Positions 7,700 to 16,319 of a stretch of DNA of 64,000 nucleotides are shown here, in pieces (positions within the stretch are counted from its first letter, which is position 1; each line of letters starts with the position of its first letter). Made by a program: the position numbers and the translations under genes. The DNA is from Nioella aestuarii (GTDB lineage Bacteria > Pseudomonadota > Alphaproteobacteria > Rhodobacterales > Rhodobacteraceae), in the NCBI RefSeq assembly GCF_050896395.1, contig NZ_JBPBBA010000023.1:1-64000 (forward strand). Reading direction: 5' to 3'. The notes beneath the pieces were generated by a model. That model was not told the DNA's origin. It worked only from the letters and a program-made list of their open reading frames with translations, and did not search any database.

Positions 7700-8692
7700 A
7701 TGTATGCACAGATGATCAAGACGGGTTCGAACGGGATCAAACCGCGCGAGGAGATGTCCGAGCAAGAGCGCGCCTTTCAGGACAAGATCGACAACGATAT
7801 CAAGATCGAACCACGTGACTGGATGCCAGAGGATTACCGCCGGACGCTGATCCGGCAGATCGGCCAGCACGCCCATTCCGAGGTGGTGGGACAGCTGCCG
7901 GAAGGCAACTGGATCACCCGCGCGCCGACGCTGGAACGCAAGGCCATTCTGCTGGCCAAGGTGCAGGATGAGGCGGGGCATGGGCTGTATCTCTATTCCG
8001 CCGCAGAGACGCTTGGCGTCAGCCGGGATGAGCTGATTGAGCTGCTGCATGAAGGCAAGATGAAATATTCGTCGATCTTCAACTATCCCACGCTCAACTG
8101 GGCCGATATCGGCGCCGTGGGCTGGCTGGTCGATGGGGCGGCGATCGTCAATCAGGTGGCGCTGCAACGCACGTCCTACGGGCCCTATGCCCGCGCGATG
8201 GTGCGGATCTGCAAGGAAGAGAGCTTTCACGCGCGACAGGGCTATGACGCGATCCGGGCAATGGCCTTTGGCACGCCGGAACAAAAGCGGCAGGCGCAGG
8301 ATGCATTGAACCGGCTGTGGTTCCCGGCGCTGATGATGTTCGGGCCCTCGGACGCGGAATCAACCCATTCGGAACAGTCAATGGCGTGGAAGATCAAGGT
8401 GAAGTCCAACGACGAGCTGCGTCAGCAATTCGTCGACCAGACCATTCCGCAGATCGAATACCTGAAGCTCGACCTGCCCGACCCCAATATCAGGTGGAAC
8501 GAAGAGCGCGGGCACTACGATTTCAGCGAACCGGACTGGCCCGAATTCTTCAACGTAATCAAAGGCAACGGCCCCTGCAATGTGGACCGCATGAAAGACC
8601 GTGTCGCGGCCTGGGATGATGGTGCGTGGGTGCGTGACGGGCTGTTGGCCCATGCCCGAAAGAAAGCTGCCCGCAAACATGCGGCCGAATGA
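7700..8692 (+). CDS. paaA: Phenylacetyl-CoA epoxidase catalytic subunit
   Basis: This is the 330-residue catalytic ferritin-like diiron subunit of the PaaABCE multicomponent monooxygenase, which epoxidises the ring of phenylacetyl-CoA. Iron ligands fit the family: Glu61 in HSEVVG, the EAGH motif at 91-94, and the ESFH motif at 174-177 in KEESFHARQ. The length is standard. A GGGAGG ribosome site lies before the ATG. paaB follows after 12 bases. Confidence 0.95.
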   Translation: MYAQMIKTGSNGIKPREEMSEQERAFQDKIDNDIKIEPRDWMPEDYRRTLIRQIGQHAHSEVVGQLPEGNWITRAPTLERKAILLAKVQDEAGHGLYLYSAAETLGVSRDELIELLHEGKMKYSSIFNYPTLNWADIGAVGWLVDGAAIVNQVALQRTSYGPYARAMVRICKEESFHARQGYDAIRAMAFGTPEQKRQAQDALNRLWFPALMMFGPSDAESTHSEQSMAWKIKVKSNDELRQQFVDQTIPQIEYLKLDLPDPNIRWNEERGHYDFSEPDWPEFFNVIKGNGPCNVDRMKDRVAAWDDGAWVRDGLLAHARKKAARKHAAE

Positions 8693-8704
8693 GGAGGATC
8701 TGAG

Positions 8705-8989
8705 ATGAAAAACGAATGGCCCCTGTGGGAGATCTTCATTCGCGGCCAGCATGGGCTGAGCCACCGGCATGTGGGCTCGCTTCATGCGCCCGACGCGGAG
8801 ATGGCCGTGAAGAACGCGCGCGACGTCTATACCCGCCGCAATGAGGGCGTGTCGATCTGGGTTGTGGAAGCGAAACATATTGCCGCCAGTTCGCCTTCGG
8901 AAAAAGGCCCTCTGTTCGAGCCGTCGGAAAGCAAGATCTACCGCCACCCGACCTTCTACGACATTCCCGATGAAGTGGGGCATATGTGA
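8705..8989 (+). CDS. paaB: Phenylacetyl-CoA epoxidase subunit PaaB
   Basis: The 94-residue protein begins KNEWPLWEIFIRGQHGLSHR and continues HVGSLHAPDAEMA, the conserved PaaB signature. PaaB is a small non-catalytic subunit needed for assembly of the epoxidase and electron transfer to it. GAGGA precedes the ATG. Its stop codon overlaps the paaC start by one base (TGATG). Confidence 0.95.
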   Translation: MKNEWPLWEIFIRGQHGLSHRHVGSLHAPDAEMAVKNARDVYTRRNEGVSIWVVEAKHIAASSPSEKGPLFEPSESKIYRHPTFYDIPDEVGHM

Positions 8990-9750
8990 TGACCCGCGAT
9001 GAGGCTTTGTTCGAATTCCTCCTGCGTATGGGGGATAATACGCTGATCCTCGGGCATCGGGTGTCAGAATGGTGCGGCCATTCCCCGGTGTTGGAGGAGG
9101 ACATCGCGCTGGCCAATACGGCGCTCGACATGATCGGGCAGACTCAGCTGTGGCTGGGGCTGGCAGGCGAGGTCGAGGGCAAGGGCCGCACGGCGGATAA
9201 CCTCGCCTTTCTGCGCGACGCCTGGGACTTCCGCAATGTGCTGATGGTGGAGCTGCCCAATGGCGATTTTGGCCAGACGCTGATGCGGCAGTTTCTTTAC
9301 GACGCATGGTCCTATGTGATGACCGATTGGCTGAAAGGATCGTCGGATCCGCGCGTGGCCGAGATTGCGGCGAAGGCCCACAAGGAGGTGACCTACCACC
9401 TGGAGCGGTCCGGTGACACGGTGATCGGACTTGGGGATGGAACACCGGAAAGTCATACCCGGATGCAGTCTGCATTGGATTATCTTTATCCCTATGTGGG
9501 AGAGATGTTCGAAAAAGACAAGGTGGATGAGCTGCTAACCGAGGCCGGAATCGCCCCTGACCCCACCGAATTGCGCGCAGAATACGATGATATCGTCACC
9601 CGCGTGCTGGCCGAGGCGACCCTGAGCATTCCGGGCGGCCAATACGTGCACAAAGGCGGGCGCAATGGCCGGATGCATACCGAACATCTGGGCCATCTGC
9701 TGACCTCGATGCAGTGGTTGCAGCGCGCCTATCCGGGCGCTGCGTGGTGA
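8989..9750 (+). CDS. paaC: Phenylacetyl-CoA epoxidase subunit PaaC
   Basis: The 253-residue protein is the ferritin-like structural partner of PaaA and forms the PaaAC core. Family stretches include LGHRVSEWCGHSPVLEED and the KEVTYHLERS helix. In this family PaaC is thought to have lost catalytic iron binding while stabilising PaaA. The ATG at 8989 overlaps the paaB stop. A GTG three bases earlier is also possible and would add one residue. Confidence 0.94.
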   Translation: MTRDEALFEFLLRMGDNTLILGHRVSEWCGHSPVLEEDIALANTALDMIGQTQLWLGLAGEVEGKGRTADNLAFLRDAWDFRNVLMVELPNGDFGQTLMRQFLYDAWSYVMTDWLKGSSDPRVAEIAAKAHKEVTYHLERSGDTVIGLGDGTPESHTRMQSALDYLYPYVGEMFEKDKVDELLTEAGIAPDPTELRAEYDDIVTRVLAEATLSIPGGQYVHKGGRNGRMHTEHLGHLLTSMQWLQRAYPGAAW

Positions 9751-9755
9751 GCGTG

Positions 9756-10217
9756 ATGGACAAGCCCACGGTCGATCAGGTCTGGGAGTGGCTGGATGCC
9801 GTGCCCGACCCCGAGATCCCGCTGATCTCTCTGGTCGATCTGGGCATCATCCGGGGCGTGGAATGGCAGGGCGATACGCTGATTGTGTCGGTCACGCCCA
9901 CCTATTCCGGCTGTCCCGCGACCAGCATCATCAATCTCGACATCGAAACCGCACTGCGCGGACATGGGATCGAGAAGCTGGAGCTGAAGCGCCAGATCTC
10001 ACCGCCCTGGACCACCGATTGGCTGACCGAGAAGGGCCGCGCCAAGCTGGAAGACTACGGCATTGCGCCACCCCAACCGGCAGGTGGCCCAAGCCGCTGC
10101 CCGCAATGCAAAAGCACCAACCTCGAACGGATCAGCCAGTTCGGATCGACCCCGTGCAAGGCTACGTGGCGCTGCCGCAACTGTCTGGAACCTTTTGATT
10201 ATTTCAAGTGCATCTAA
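9756..10217 (+). CDS. paaD: Phenylacetate oxygenase maturation protein PaaD
   Basis: The 153-residue protein has an N-terminal MIP18/DUF59 domain (DPEIPLISLVDLGIIRGV near residues 15-32; YSGCPAT) and a C-terminal zinc-ribbon-like segment (CPQC, then a cysteine in STPCK, CRNC and a terminal FKC). PaaD is implicated in iron-sulfur maturation of the epoxidase system, probably of PaaE. The chosen ATG gives the family's N-terminus; a GTG at 9747 overlapping the paaC stop (GTGA) is an alternative start. Confidence 0.9.
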   Translation: MDKPTVDQVWEWLDAVPDPEIPLISLVDLGIIRGVEWQGDTLIVSVTPTYSGCPATSIINLDIETALRGHGIEKLELKRQISPPWTTDWLTEKGRAKLEDYGIAPPQPAGGPSRCPQCKSTNLERISQFGSTPCKATWRCRNCLEPFDYFKCI

Positions 10218-10230
10218 GGGAGGAGACCCC

Positions 10231-11301
10231 ATGGCGCGCTTTCACGAGCTCACCGTCACTGACATCCACAAGACCATCCGCGACGCCGTTGTCGTGACCC
10301 TGAGGCCAGATGACGCCGAGGCGTTCGACTTCATTCAGGGCCAATACCTGACCTTCCGTCATGAGTTCGATGGCGAGGAGCTGCGCCGGTCTTATTCGAT
10401 CTGCGCCGGCCGGCAGGAGGGCATCCTGCAAGTGGGCATCAAGCGCGTCGATGGCGGGGCATTTTCCACCTGGGCCAATGAAGAGCTGAAGGTGGGGGAC
10501 ACTTTGCAGGCGATGCCGCCCATGGGCGGCTTTCATACGGCTCTGGATGCGTCTCAGGCACGCCATTACCTGGGCTTCGCAGGCGGGTCGGGGATTACCC
10601 CGGTGCTGTCGATCATCAAGACCGCGCTGGCGACCGAACCCAGGTCCAGCTTCACGCTGGTCTATGCCAACAAGGGCGTCAACACGATCATGTTCCGAGA
10701 GGAGCTGGAGGATCTGAAGAACCAGTATATGGGCCGGTTTAACGTGATCCACGTGCTGGAAACCGACGCGCAGGAGATCGACCTGTTTACCGGTCTTGTG
10801 ACCGAGGAGAAGGTTGCGCAGCTGGTTCGGACGGGCTGGGTGGATATCGACAGCGTCGATACCGCCTTCATCTGCGGGCCGGAACCGATGATGCTGGGGA
10901 TCGCCAAGGCACTGCGGGCGCATGGGCTGTCGGATGCGCAGATCAAGTTCGAGCTCTTTGCCTCGGCCCAACCGGGGCGGCTGGCACGGCGGGTTGTGTC
11001 CAAGGATGCAGGGAGTGCCGCCAACCAGGCGGCCCTGACGGTGACGCTTGATGGGTCAACCCGTTCATTGACCGTGGGCAAGGATATCAGCGTGCTGGAC
11101 GCAGCGCTGGAAAACGCCATAGACGCGCCCTATGCCTGCAAGGCGGGGGTCTGTTCAACCTGCCGCTGTCGGGTTCTGGAAGGTGAGGTCGAGATGGTCG
11201 CCAACCACGCGCTGGAGGATTACGAAGTCGCCAAGGGCTACGTCCTGTCGTGCCAGTCTTTCCCCGTCACCGACCGCGTGGTCGTGGACTTTGACCAATA
11301 A
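10231..11301 (+). CDS. paaE: Phenylacetyl-CoA epoxidase reductase subunit
   Basis: The 356-residue protein passes electrons from NADPH to PaaA. Order of domains: FAD-binding barrel with RRSYSICAG (52-60), NAD(P)-binding domain with GGSGITP, and a C-terminal plant-type [2Fe-2S] ferredoxin with Cys303, Cys308, Cys311 and Cys341 in the CX4CX2C...C pattern. The ATG at 10231 follows GGGAGGAG and sits 13 bases after paaD. Upstream in-frame starts lie inside paaD and are unlikely. Confidence 0.94.
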   Translation: MARFHELTVTDIHKTIRDAVVVTLRPDDAEAFDFIQGQYLTFRHEFDGEELRRSYSICAGRQEGILQVGIKRVDGGAFSTWANEELKVGDTLQAMPPMGGFHTALDASQARHYLGFAGGSGITPVLSIIKTALATEPRSSFTLVYANKGVNTIMFREELEDLKNQYMGRFNVIHVLETDAQEIDLFTGLVTEEKVAQLVRTGWVDIDSVDTAFICGPEPMMLGIAKALRAHGLSDAQIKFELFASAQPGRLARRVVSKDAGSAANQAALTVTLDGSTRSLTVGKDISVLDAALENAIDAPYACKAGVCSTCRCRVLEGEVEMVANHALEDYEVAKGYVLSCQSFPVTDRVVVDFDQ

Positions 11302-11315
11302 AGGAAGGCCGGATC

Positions 11316-12068
11316 ATGGAAATGAAGATTGAGGATTATCTGGCCCAGGGCGGCGTGCTGACCAGCCCGGCCAATGTGCCGCCCCGTTACCGCGCCGAGC
11401 TGATGAAGCTGATGGCAAGCTTCGTGGACAGCGAGCTGGCGGGCGCCGCCGGGTTTGCCGATGTGATCAATGCAGGCCCCGGCATCAAGGAACGGATTGC
11501 AGCGGCGCGGATCGTGCTGGAAAAGACCGACCATGCTGATAAGGTGCTGAAAGTCATGGCAGAATTCGGAGTTGATACGGCGCGATATGCCAATCACCAC
11601 CCGTGGACTGCGCGGCTGGATCGTGACGCCGATATCGGGGCGACGCGCAGCGACCATGACATGCGGCTGGCGGTGTTCAACTATCCGCTGGCTGGCTGGG
11701 GCGATGCCGTTGTGATGAACCTGCTTATGGGTCGCGCCGTGGTCGCGCAGCTGACGGATATGCAGATGGTCAGCTATCAGCCGCTTGCCGAGGCGTTCCG
11801 TGCCGTGGCCCCGGTGGAACTGCGCCATGCGGAACTGGCCGAGGAAGGGTTGGAACGTCTCATGTCCGAGGGGCAGGGGGATGAGCTGCAAGCCTCTGTC
11901 GCCTATTGGTGGCCGCGTGTGGCGGCCAGTTTCGGGCAGGGTGATGTTGCCCGTTTCGACCAGCTTCGCGCCATGGGGCTGCGCCACGCCTCGCGGGATG
12001 AGCTGTTTTCGCGATGGCAGGCGGAGGCCGGTGCAGCGCTGACACGGGTCGGTCTGAGCGCGGCTTAA
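11316..12068 (+). CDS. PaaA/PaaC-like ferritin-fold protein, third homologue in the paa operon
   Basis: The 250-residue protein aligns by eye with PaaA over its four-helix core. DSELAG (residue Glu40) corresponds to HSEVVG of PaaA, and VELRH (Glu168/His171) to the second ExxH. Where PaaA has EAGH, however, this protein has KTDH (Lys70...His73), so one iron ligand appears lost. It follows paaE by 14 bases with its own AAGGAAGG ribosome site, hence the same operon. Homologous Phenylacetic acid catabolic proteins occur in databases without a defined role. An extra structural or regulatory epoxidase subunit is a reasonable inference; independent catalysis is doubtful. Its stop overlaps the convergent LysR gene. 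Confidence 0.75.
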   Translation: MEMKIEDYLAQGGVLTSPANVPPRYRAELMKLMASFVDSELAGAAGFADVINAGPGIKERIAAARIVLEKTDHADKVLKVMAEFGVDTARYANHHPWTARLDRDADIGATRSDHDMRLAVFNYPLAGWGDAVVMNLLMGRAVVAQLTDMQMVSYQPLAEAFRAVAPVELRHAELAEEGLERLMSEGQGDELQASVAYWWPRVAASFGQGDVARFDQLRAMGLRHASRDELFSRWQAEAGAALTRVGLSAA

Positions 12069-12910
12069 ACGCCGCTTCGGATCCAGTCTTCGACAATGCG
12101 CCTTGCCTTGCTGGCAGGCGTATGGGCGGGGCGGATCAGGTAGAGCCCATGGCCCGGTTCGGGCGGGAATTCCTTCAGTTTGACAAGGCGCCCGGCGGCA
12201 ATGGCGTCCTGTGCCAGGATGACGGGAACAAGGGCAATCCCTTCGCCCGCCTCAGCCGCGTCAAGCGCAAGGGCCGTTTGCGCGACCTGATGCGATTGGA
12301 AGCTTGTGCCGCTTTGGTCCAGCCAACTGGCCCAGGGGCGGCTTGCATCCTCGATTAGTGTATATTGCGCGAAAAAGCTTTCGCGCGCGATCACCGGCGC
12401 GCGGGCAACAAGCGCGGGGCCGGTGACGGCAATACGCGGTGCGGGCGAGATCAATTCAACCTCTCTCCCCGCCTCGGATGGGGCGGGACCAAGATGTAGA
12501 ACAAAGTCTGCGTCCGATTTTTCGGGGTGCTGTGCAGTGAGGATCTGAAGGCCGATTTCCGGGTGTGCCTCGGCCAGTGTGGTCAGACGGGAAACCAGCC
12601 AGCGAGAGGCCAAAGACGGCGTGATCGCGAGGGAAATGCGCTCAGAAATAGATTTTAGATTTGCTATACCCTGATGAATCAGCTCCATCGCCTGTCCAAT
12701 AGGGCCGTGCAGCCGTTTTCCCGCCTCTGTCAGGTGCAATCCGCGCCGGTGCCGTTCAAAAAGCTTTGCTTCAAGAATTTCCTCCAACTGATTGATTTTC
12801 TGTGAGATAGCTCCTGGCGTGACTTTAAGTTCACGGGCTGCCGCGCCGAGAGTACCATGACGGGCAGTCGCATCAAATGCACGGAGGGTGTTCAGATTTG
12901 GTGCGGTCAT
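12065..12910 (-). CDS. LysR-family transcriptional regulator (GcvA-like)
   Basis: The 281-residue protein has an N-terminal winged helix (LNTLRAFDATARHGTLGAAA... VTPGAISQKINQLE, residues 5-60) and a type 2 periplasmic-binding-protein effector domain. Its pattern is that of the GcvA/AmpR subgroup. The ATG at 12910 gives the usual LysR N-terminus; the frame can be extended to a TTG at 12943. Its 3' end overlaps the preceding convergent paa gene by four bases. It lies downstream of the EamA transporter on the same strand. Its target is unknown; control of the adjacent EamA gene is plausible. Confidence 0.85.
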   Translation of the reverse strand: MTAPNLNTLRAFDATARHGTLGAAARELKVTPGAISQKINQLEEILEAKLFERHRRGLHLTEAGKRLHGPIGQAMELIHQGIANLKSISERISLAITPSLASRWLVSRLTTLAEAHPEIGLQILTAQHPEKSDADFVLHLGPAPSEAGREVELISPAPRIAVTGPALVARAPVIARESFFAQYTLIEDASRPWASWLDQSGTSFQSHQVAQTALALDAAEAGEGIALVPVILAQDAIAAGRLVKLKEFPPEPGHGLYLIRPAHTPASKARRIVEDWIRSGV

Positions 12911-12999
12911 TGGGGCTATATAGCGTAATTTATCTATACTCAAAAGGCATCAAAAGAGCAATTTAAATAGATTTGATCAAAAGCGATGGGCAAAACCCA

Positions 13000-13896
13000 T
13001 CAGGACCGCGATCTGTGCCCCAGAACCTCTACAAATCCCGCGCTTGCGATCATTAGGCAGCCTGTGGCCTCTCGCCAGCCGAAGGGATCGCCGGACCAGA
13101 TCGCCGCCGTGATGACGCCCACGACAATCTCGCCCATCATCAACAGCCCCACCCGCGCCGGGGGCAGGATGGTCGCGGGCCAGATGGTGAGGAACAGCAT
13201 CGGCAGGGCAATAAAGCCGGTAATGACGGCCCAAGGCGCCGCTGCGCGCAGATCCTGCCCCGAGAATGCGCCGCCGAAGCTGGAGCCCCAGAACAGAAGA
13301 AAGACACCTGACACTAGGAACGCCCCGAAGACGAAGGAAAACACCTGTTCAGCCACCGCCACGGCCCCGGAGCGAAACAGGAAGAAAGACCCGAACGCCC
13401 ACAAGATACCTGAAAGCAACGCCAGAATGTCCCCCAGATTGGCCCCATGGGACAAAGCCCCCCCTCCCATGATCACCGCAAGCCCTGCAAGGCCAAGCAC
13501 CAGAGCCATGATACGCGAGGGGGTCAGGCGTTCCCCGAGGAAGATCAGCCCCAGAAGGGTGCTCCAGATCGGGGAGAGGTAGAAGAGCAGCACAGCGCGT
13601 ACCACATCGGTCAGCACGAGGCTGGAGGAATAGAGGCTGAAGGCCGCGCCGGTCAGCAGACCGCAGGGAATAAGCACGGCGAGATGCGCCATTGGGCGAG
13701 ATTTCAGGATGATCAGGATCGGCACCATCAGCACGACGGCACAGCAATAGAAGACGAAACCGGGCCAAGCGCCGGGTAATCCTGCGTGTTCCATCGCGCG
13801 GATAGGAACCCAAAGCAGGCCCCAGAACGCGCTGCCGACGGCCAGGCCAATGGCGGCCGGCCCCTGCTGATGGGCGATCTCTTGCAAGCGGGGCAT
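13000..13896 (-). CDS. EamA/DMT-superfamily membrane transporter
   Basis: The 298-residue protein is strongly hydrophobic with about ten predicted membrane helices in two repeats. These start around WGLLWVPIRAM and, in the second half, around ALLSGILWAFGSFFLFRSG, the pattern of two EamA domains. Such proteins export or import small metabolites, often amino acids or nucleobases. No substrate can be read from the sequence. It lies between the paaR operon end and a LysR gene on the same strand, with 80 bases separating it from paaR. Confidence 0.85.
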   Translation of the reverse strand: MPRLQEIAHQQGPAAIGLAVGSAFWGLLWVPIRAMEHAGLPGAWPGFVFYCCAVVLMVPILIILKSRPMAHLAVLIPCGLLTGAAFSLYSSSLVLTDVVRAVLLFYLSPIWSTLLGLIFLGERLTPSRIMALVLGLAGLAVIMGGGALSHGANLGDILALLSGILWAFGSFFLFRSGAVAVAEQVFSFVFGAFLVSGVFLLFWGSSFGGAFSGQDLRAAAPWAVITGFIALPMLFLTIWPATILPPARVGLLMMGEIVVGVITAAIWSGDPFGWREATGCLMIASAGFVEVLGHRSRS

Positions 13897-13976
13897 GGAC
13901 GCTCCTGGCTGGCGGGGTGGGCGGCCCCGCAGGGCTCGGGCGAGATTGCCCCGAAGCCGTGGTCTCAGGCAAGCCC

Positions 13977-14573
13977 TCAGATGCCAGGCAACCCCTTGAG
14001 TGTCAGGTCCGCGACCAGCGTGGCATAGTCGTCACGGGCCTGTGGGTCTGCGCCGTCATTCCACATGTAGTACCAGTTCAGCATTCCGAAGACCGACATG
14101 GTAACCGCGCGCAGCTTGACGCGGTCGTCACCGAAGACCTGCGGGGCGGCGGCACGGATACAATCGGACAGATAGCGCACCATGTCGCGCTGATAGGCAC
14201 GCATTCGGTCTTGCTGATCATCGGGCAAGGCGCCAAGCGCGTTAAGCTGAACCTGATGTTCGTGATCCGAGCCTTGATAGGCGCGCAGAACATCGCGGAT
14301 CACCCGGCGAAGCCGATCTTCGGGGGTCAGCCCCTCTACATCCGTAGCAAGGATCAGATCGCGCAGGTTCGACAGGTAGGTGTCGAGAATGTCGAACAGG
14401 ATTGCGTCCTTGCTGTCGTAGTAGTGGTAGATATTGGCCTTGGAGATCCCGCATTCCTTGGCCAATTGCGCCATCGAGGCGCGGTCAAACCCCTCGGTGG
14501 CGAAGATCTTGGCCGCAGATTGCAGGATCTGTTCCCGTTTCTGGTCGTGGTCCTTTGCGATTGTCCGTGCCAC
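13977..14573 (-). CDS. paaR: TetR-family repressor of phenylacetate genes
   Basis: The 198-residue protein has a TetR DNA-binding domain at the N-terminus (REQILQSAAKIFATEGF... ISKANIYHYYDSKD, residues 12-56) and a ligand-binding helical domain. It is the last gene of paaG-paaI-paaK-paaR, starting three bases after paaK from a GTG preceded by AAGGGA. PaaR proteins in this position repress paa genes and release DNA on binding phenylacetyl-CoA. Candidate operators are ACCG-NN-CGGT sites before paaG and paaJ. Confidence 0.85.
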   Translation of the reverse strand: MARTIAKDHDQKREQILQSAAKIFATEGFDRASMAQLAKECGISKANIYHYYDSKDAILFDILDTYLSNLRDLILATDVEGLTPEDRLRRVIRDVLRAYQGSDHEHQVQLNALGALPDDQQDRMRAYQRDMVRYLSDCIRAAAPQVFGDDRVKLRAVTMSVFGMLNWYYMWNDGADPQARDDYATLVADLTLKGLPGI

Positions 14574-14576
14574 GCC

Positions 14577-15887
14577 TTATCCCTTCTCGCGATTGTCGAC
14601 GACGCGCTTGGCCTTGCCCTCGCTGCGGGCCACGGCGCCGGGATCGCCCACATTCACTTCGATCGAGATGCCAACGATGTCTTTCACCCGCTTGGACAGC
14701 ATCCGAGAGGCGGCGGTTTTGGAAAGCTCGTCGGTGGCATCGGGCAGGGCCTCCACATGCACGCGCATCGCGTCCATCCGGCCCGCTGTATAAAGCTCGA
14801 TCTGGAAATGCGGTGCGAGGCCGCCGGTTGCCATTAACTGCTCTTCGATCTGGGTGGGGAAGACGTTGACGCCGCGCAGGATCATCATGTCATCGGAGCG
14901 TCCGGTGATCTTCTCCATCCGCCGCATGGACCGCGCCGTGCCCGGCAAAAGCCGCGTCAGGTCGCGTGTGCGGTAGCGGATCATCGGGAGCCCTTCTTTG
15001 GTCAACGTGGTGAAGACCAGTTCACCGAGCTCGCCATCGGGCAGGACCTCTCCGGTTTCGGGGTCGATGATTTCGGGCAGGAAATGGTCTTCCCAGATCA
15101 CCGGGCCATCCTTGGTTTCCACGCATTCATTGGCCACACCCGGCCCCATGATCTCGGATAGCCCATAGATATCAACGGCATGCATGTCGAAAGCCTTTTC
15201 GACCTCTTTGCGCATGGCGTCGGTCCAGGGTTCGGCCCCGAAGATGCCGACCTCCAGACTGCTGTCTCGCGGGTCGAGCCCCATTTTGTGGAACTGTTCC
15301 AGAATGTTCAGCATGTAGGAGGGCGTCACCATGATGGTCGTGGGCTTGAAATCGTTGATCAGCGTGACCTGTCGTTCGGTCATGCCGCCCGAGACGGGAA
15401 CGACCGTCGCGCCAAGCCGTTCAGCCCCGTAATGCGCGCCAAGCCCCCCGGTAAAGAGCCCGTAGCCATATGCAATATGCACGATATCGCCTGTACGGGT
15501 GCCGCTGGCACGCATGGAGCGCGCGACAAGATCGGCCCAGTTGCTGATGTCGTTTTTCGTGTAGCCCACAACAGTGGGTTTCCCGGTGGTGCCAGAGGAG
15601 GCATGGATGCGGGAAATCTGGTCGCGCGGTACGGCGAAAAGTCCGAAGGGATAGTTGTCGCGCAGGTCCGTCTTGTAGGTGAACGGAAATTTCGCGAGGT
15701 CCGAAAGCTGTTGCAGATCATCGGGATGCACGCCTGCCGCGTCAAAGCGCTGGCGATACATCGGCACATTGTCATAGGCATGACGGACCGACCATTTCAG
15801 GCGGTCCAGTTGCAGGGCGCGGATTTCGTCAATCGAGGCGATCTCGATCGGGTCGAGCTCTTCCTTGCGGGGGCTGAGGTCTTTCAT
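14577..15887 (-). CDS. paaK: Phenylacetate-CoA ligase
   Basis: The 436-residue adenylate-forming enzyme activates phenylacetate to phenylacetyl-CoA at the expense of ATP, the entry step of the pathway. The P-loop-like motif SSGTTGKPT is at 97-105, and further signatures are YGYGLFTGGLGAHYGAERLG and the RTRDLTRLLPG segment before the C-terminal lid domain. Length and motifs match PaaK. It is the third gene of the minus-strand paaG-I-K-R operon, six bases after paaI. Confidence 0.95.
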   Translation of the reverse strand: MKDLSPRKEELDPIEIASIDEIRALQLDRLKWSVRHAYDNVPMYRQRFDAAGVHPDDLQQLSDLAKFPFTYKTDLRDNYPFGLFAVPRDQISRIHASSGTTGKPTVVGYTKNDISNWADLVARSMRASGTRTGDIVHIAYGYGLFTGGLGAHYGAERLGATVVPVSGGMTERQVTLINDFKPTTIMVTPSYMLNILEQFHKMGLDPRDSSLEVGIFGAEPWTDAMRKEVEKAFDMHAVDIYGLSEIMGPGVANECVETKDGPVIWEDHFLPEIIDPETGEVLPDGELGELVFTTLTKEGLPMIRYRTRDLTRLLPGTARSMRRMEKITGRSDDMMILRGVNVFPTQIEEQLMATGGLAPHFQIELYTAGRMDAMRVHVEALPDATDELSKTAASRMLSKRVKDIVGISIEVNVGDPGAVARSEGKAKRVVDNREKG

Positions 15888-15893
15888 GTCGGT

Positions 15894-16319
15894 TTACTCC
15901 TCGAACAACTGGCCACGGATCGCACGGGAATTGCCCCGGAATTCTGCGATCACGGTGCCGTCTTGGTTGGTCACGGTCACGTCATAGATGCCACTGCGAC
16001 CGGTCATGCTGATCTCACGCGCGGTGGCGGTCAGGCGGTCGCCAATCCGGCCGGGTGCGACGTAGGTGATGGTGTTCGACTGCGCGACCGTATTTTGGTT
16101 GCGGCTGTTGCAGGCAAACGCAAAGGCGCTGTCGGCGAGCGAAAAGGTGACACCGCCATGGCAGATGCCGTGGCCGTTGGCATGGTGGGCTTCGACTGTC
16201 AGGGCGAGTGTGGCGCGGCCTTCGGTGACTTCCACAATCTCCATCCCGAACCAGGGCGAGGCGTTGTCATCGGCCCACATGGCAGCGGCGGATTTCTGGG
16301 CGCGTTCCGTGGGGGTCAT
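15894..16319 (-). CDS. paaI: Hydroxyphenylacetyl-CoA thioesterase
   Basis: The 141-residue hot-dog protein carries the PaaI signature GHGICHGGVTFSLADSAFAFA, with His54-Gly-Gly and the catalytic Asp63. PaaI hydrolyses dead-end CoA thioesters formed from phenylacetyl-CoA intermediates, recycling CoA. Its start overlaps the paaG stop by four bases (ATGA), so the two are translationally coupled. Confidence 0.93.
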   Translation of the reverse strand: MTPTERAQKSAAAMWADDNASPWFGMEIVEVTEGRATLALTVEAHHANGHGICHGGVTFSLADSAFAFACNSRNQNTVAQSNTITYVAPGRIGDRLTATAREISMTGRSGIYDVTVTNQDGTVIAEFRGNSRAIRGQLFEE

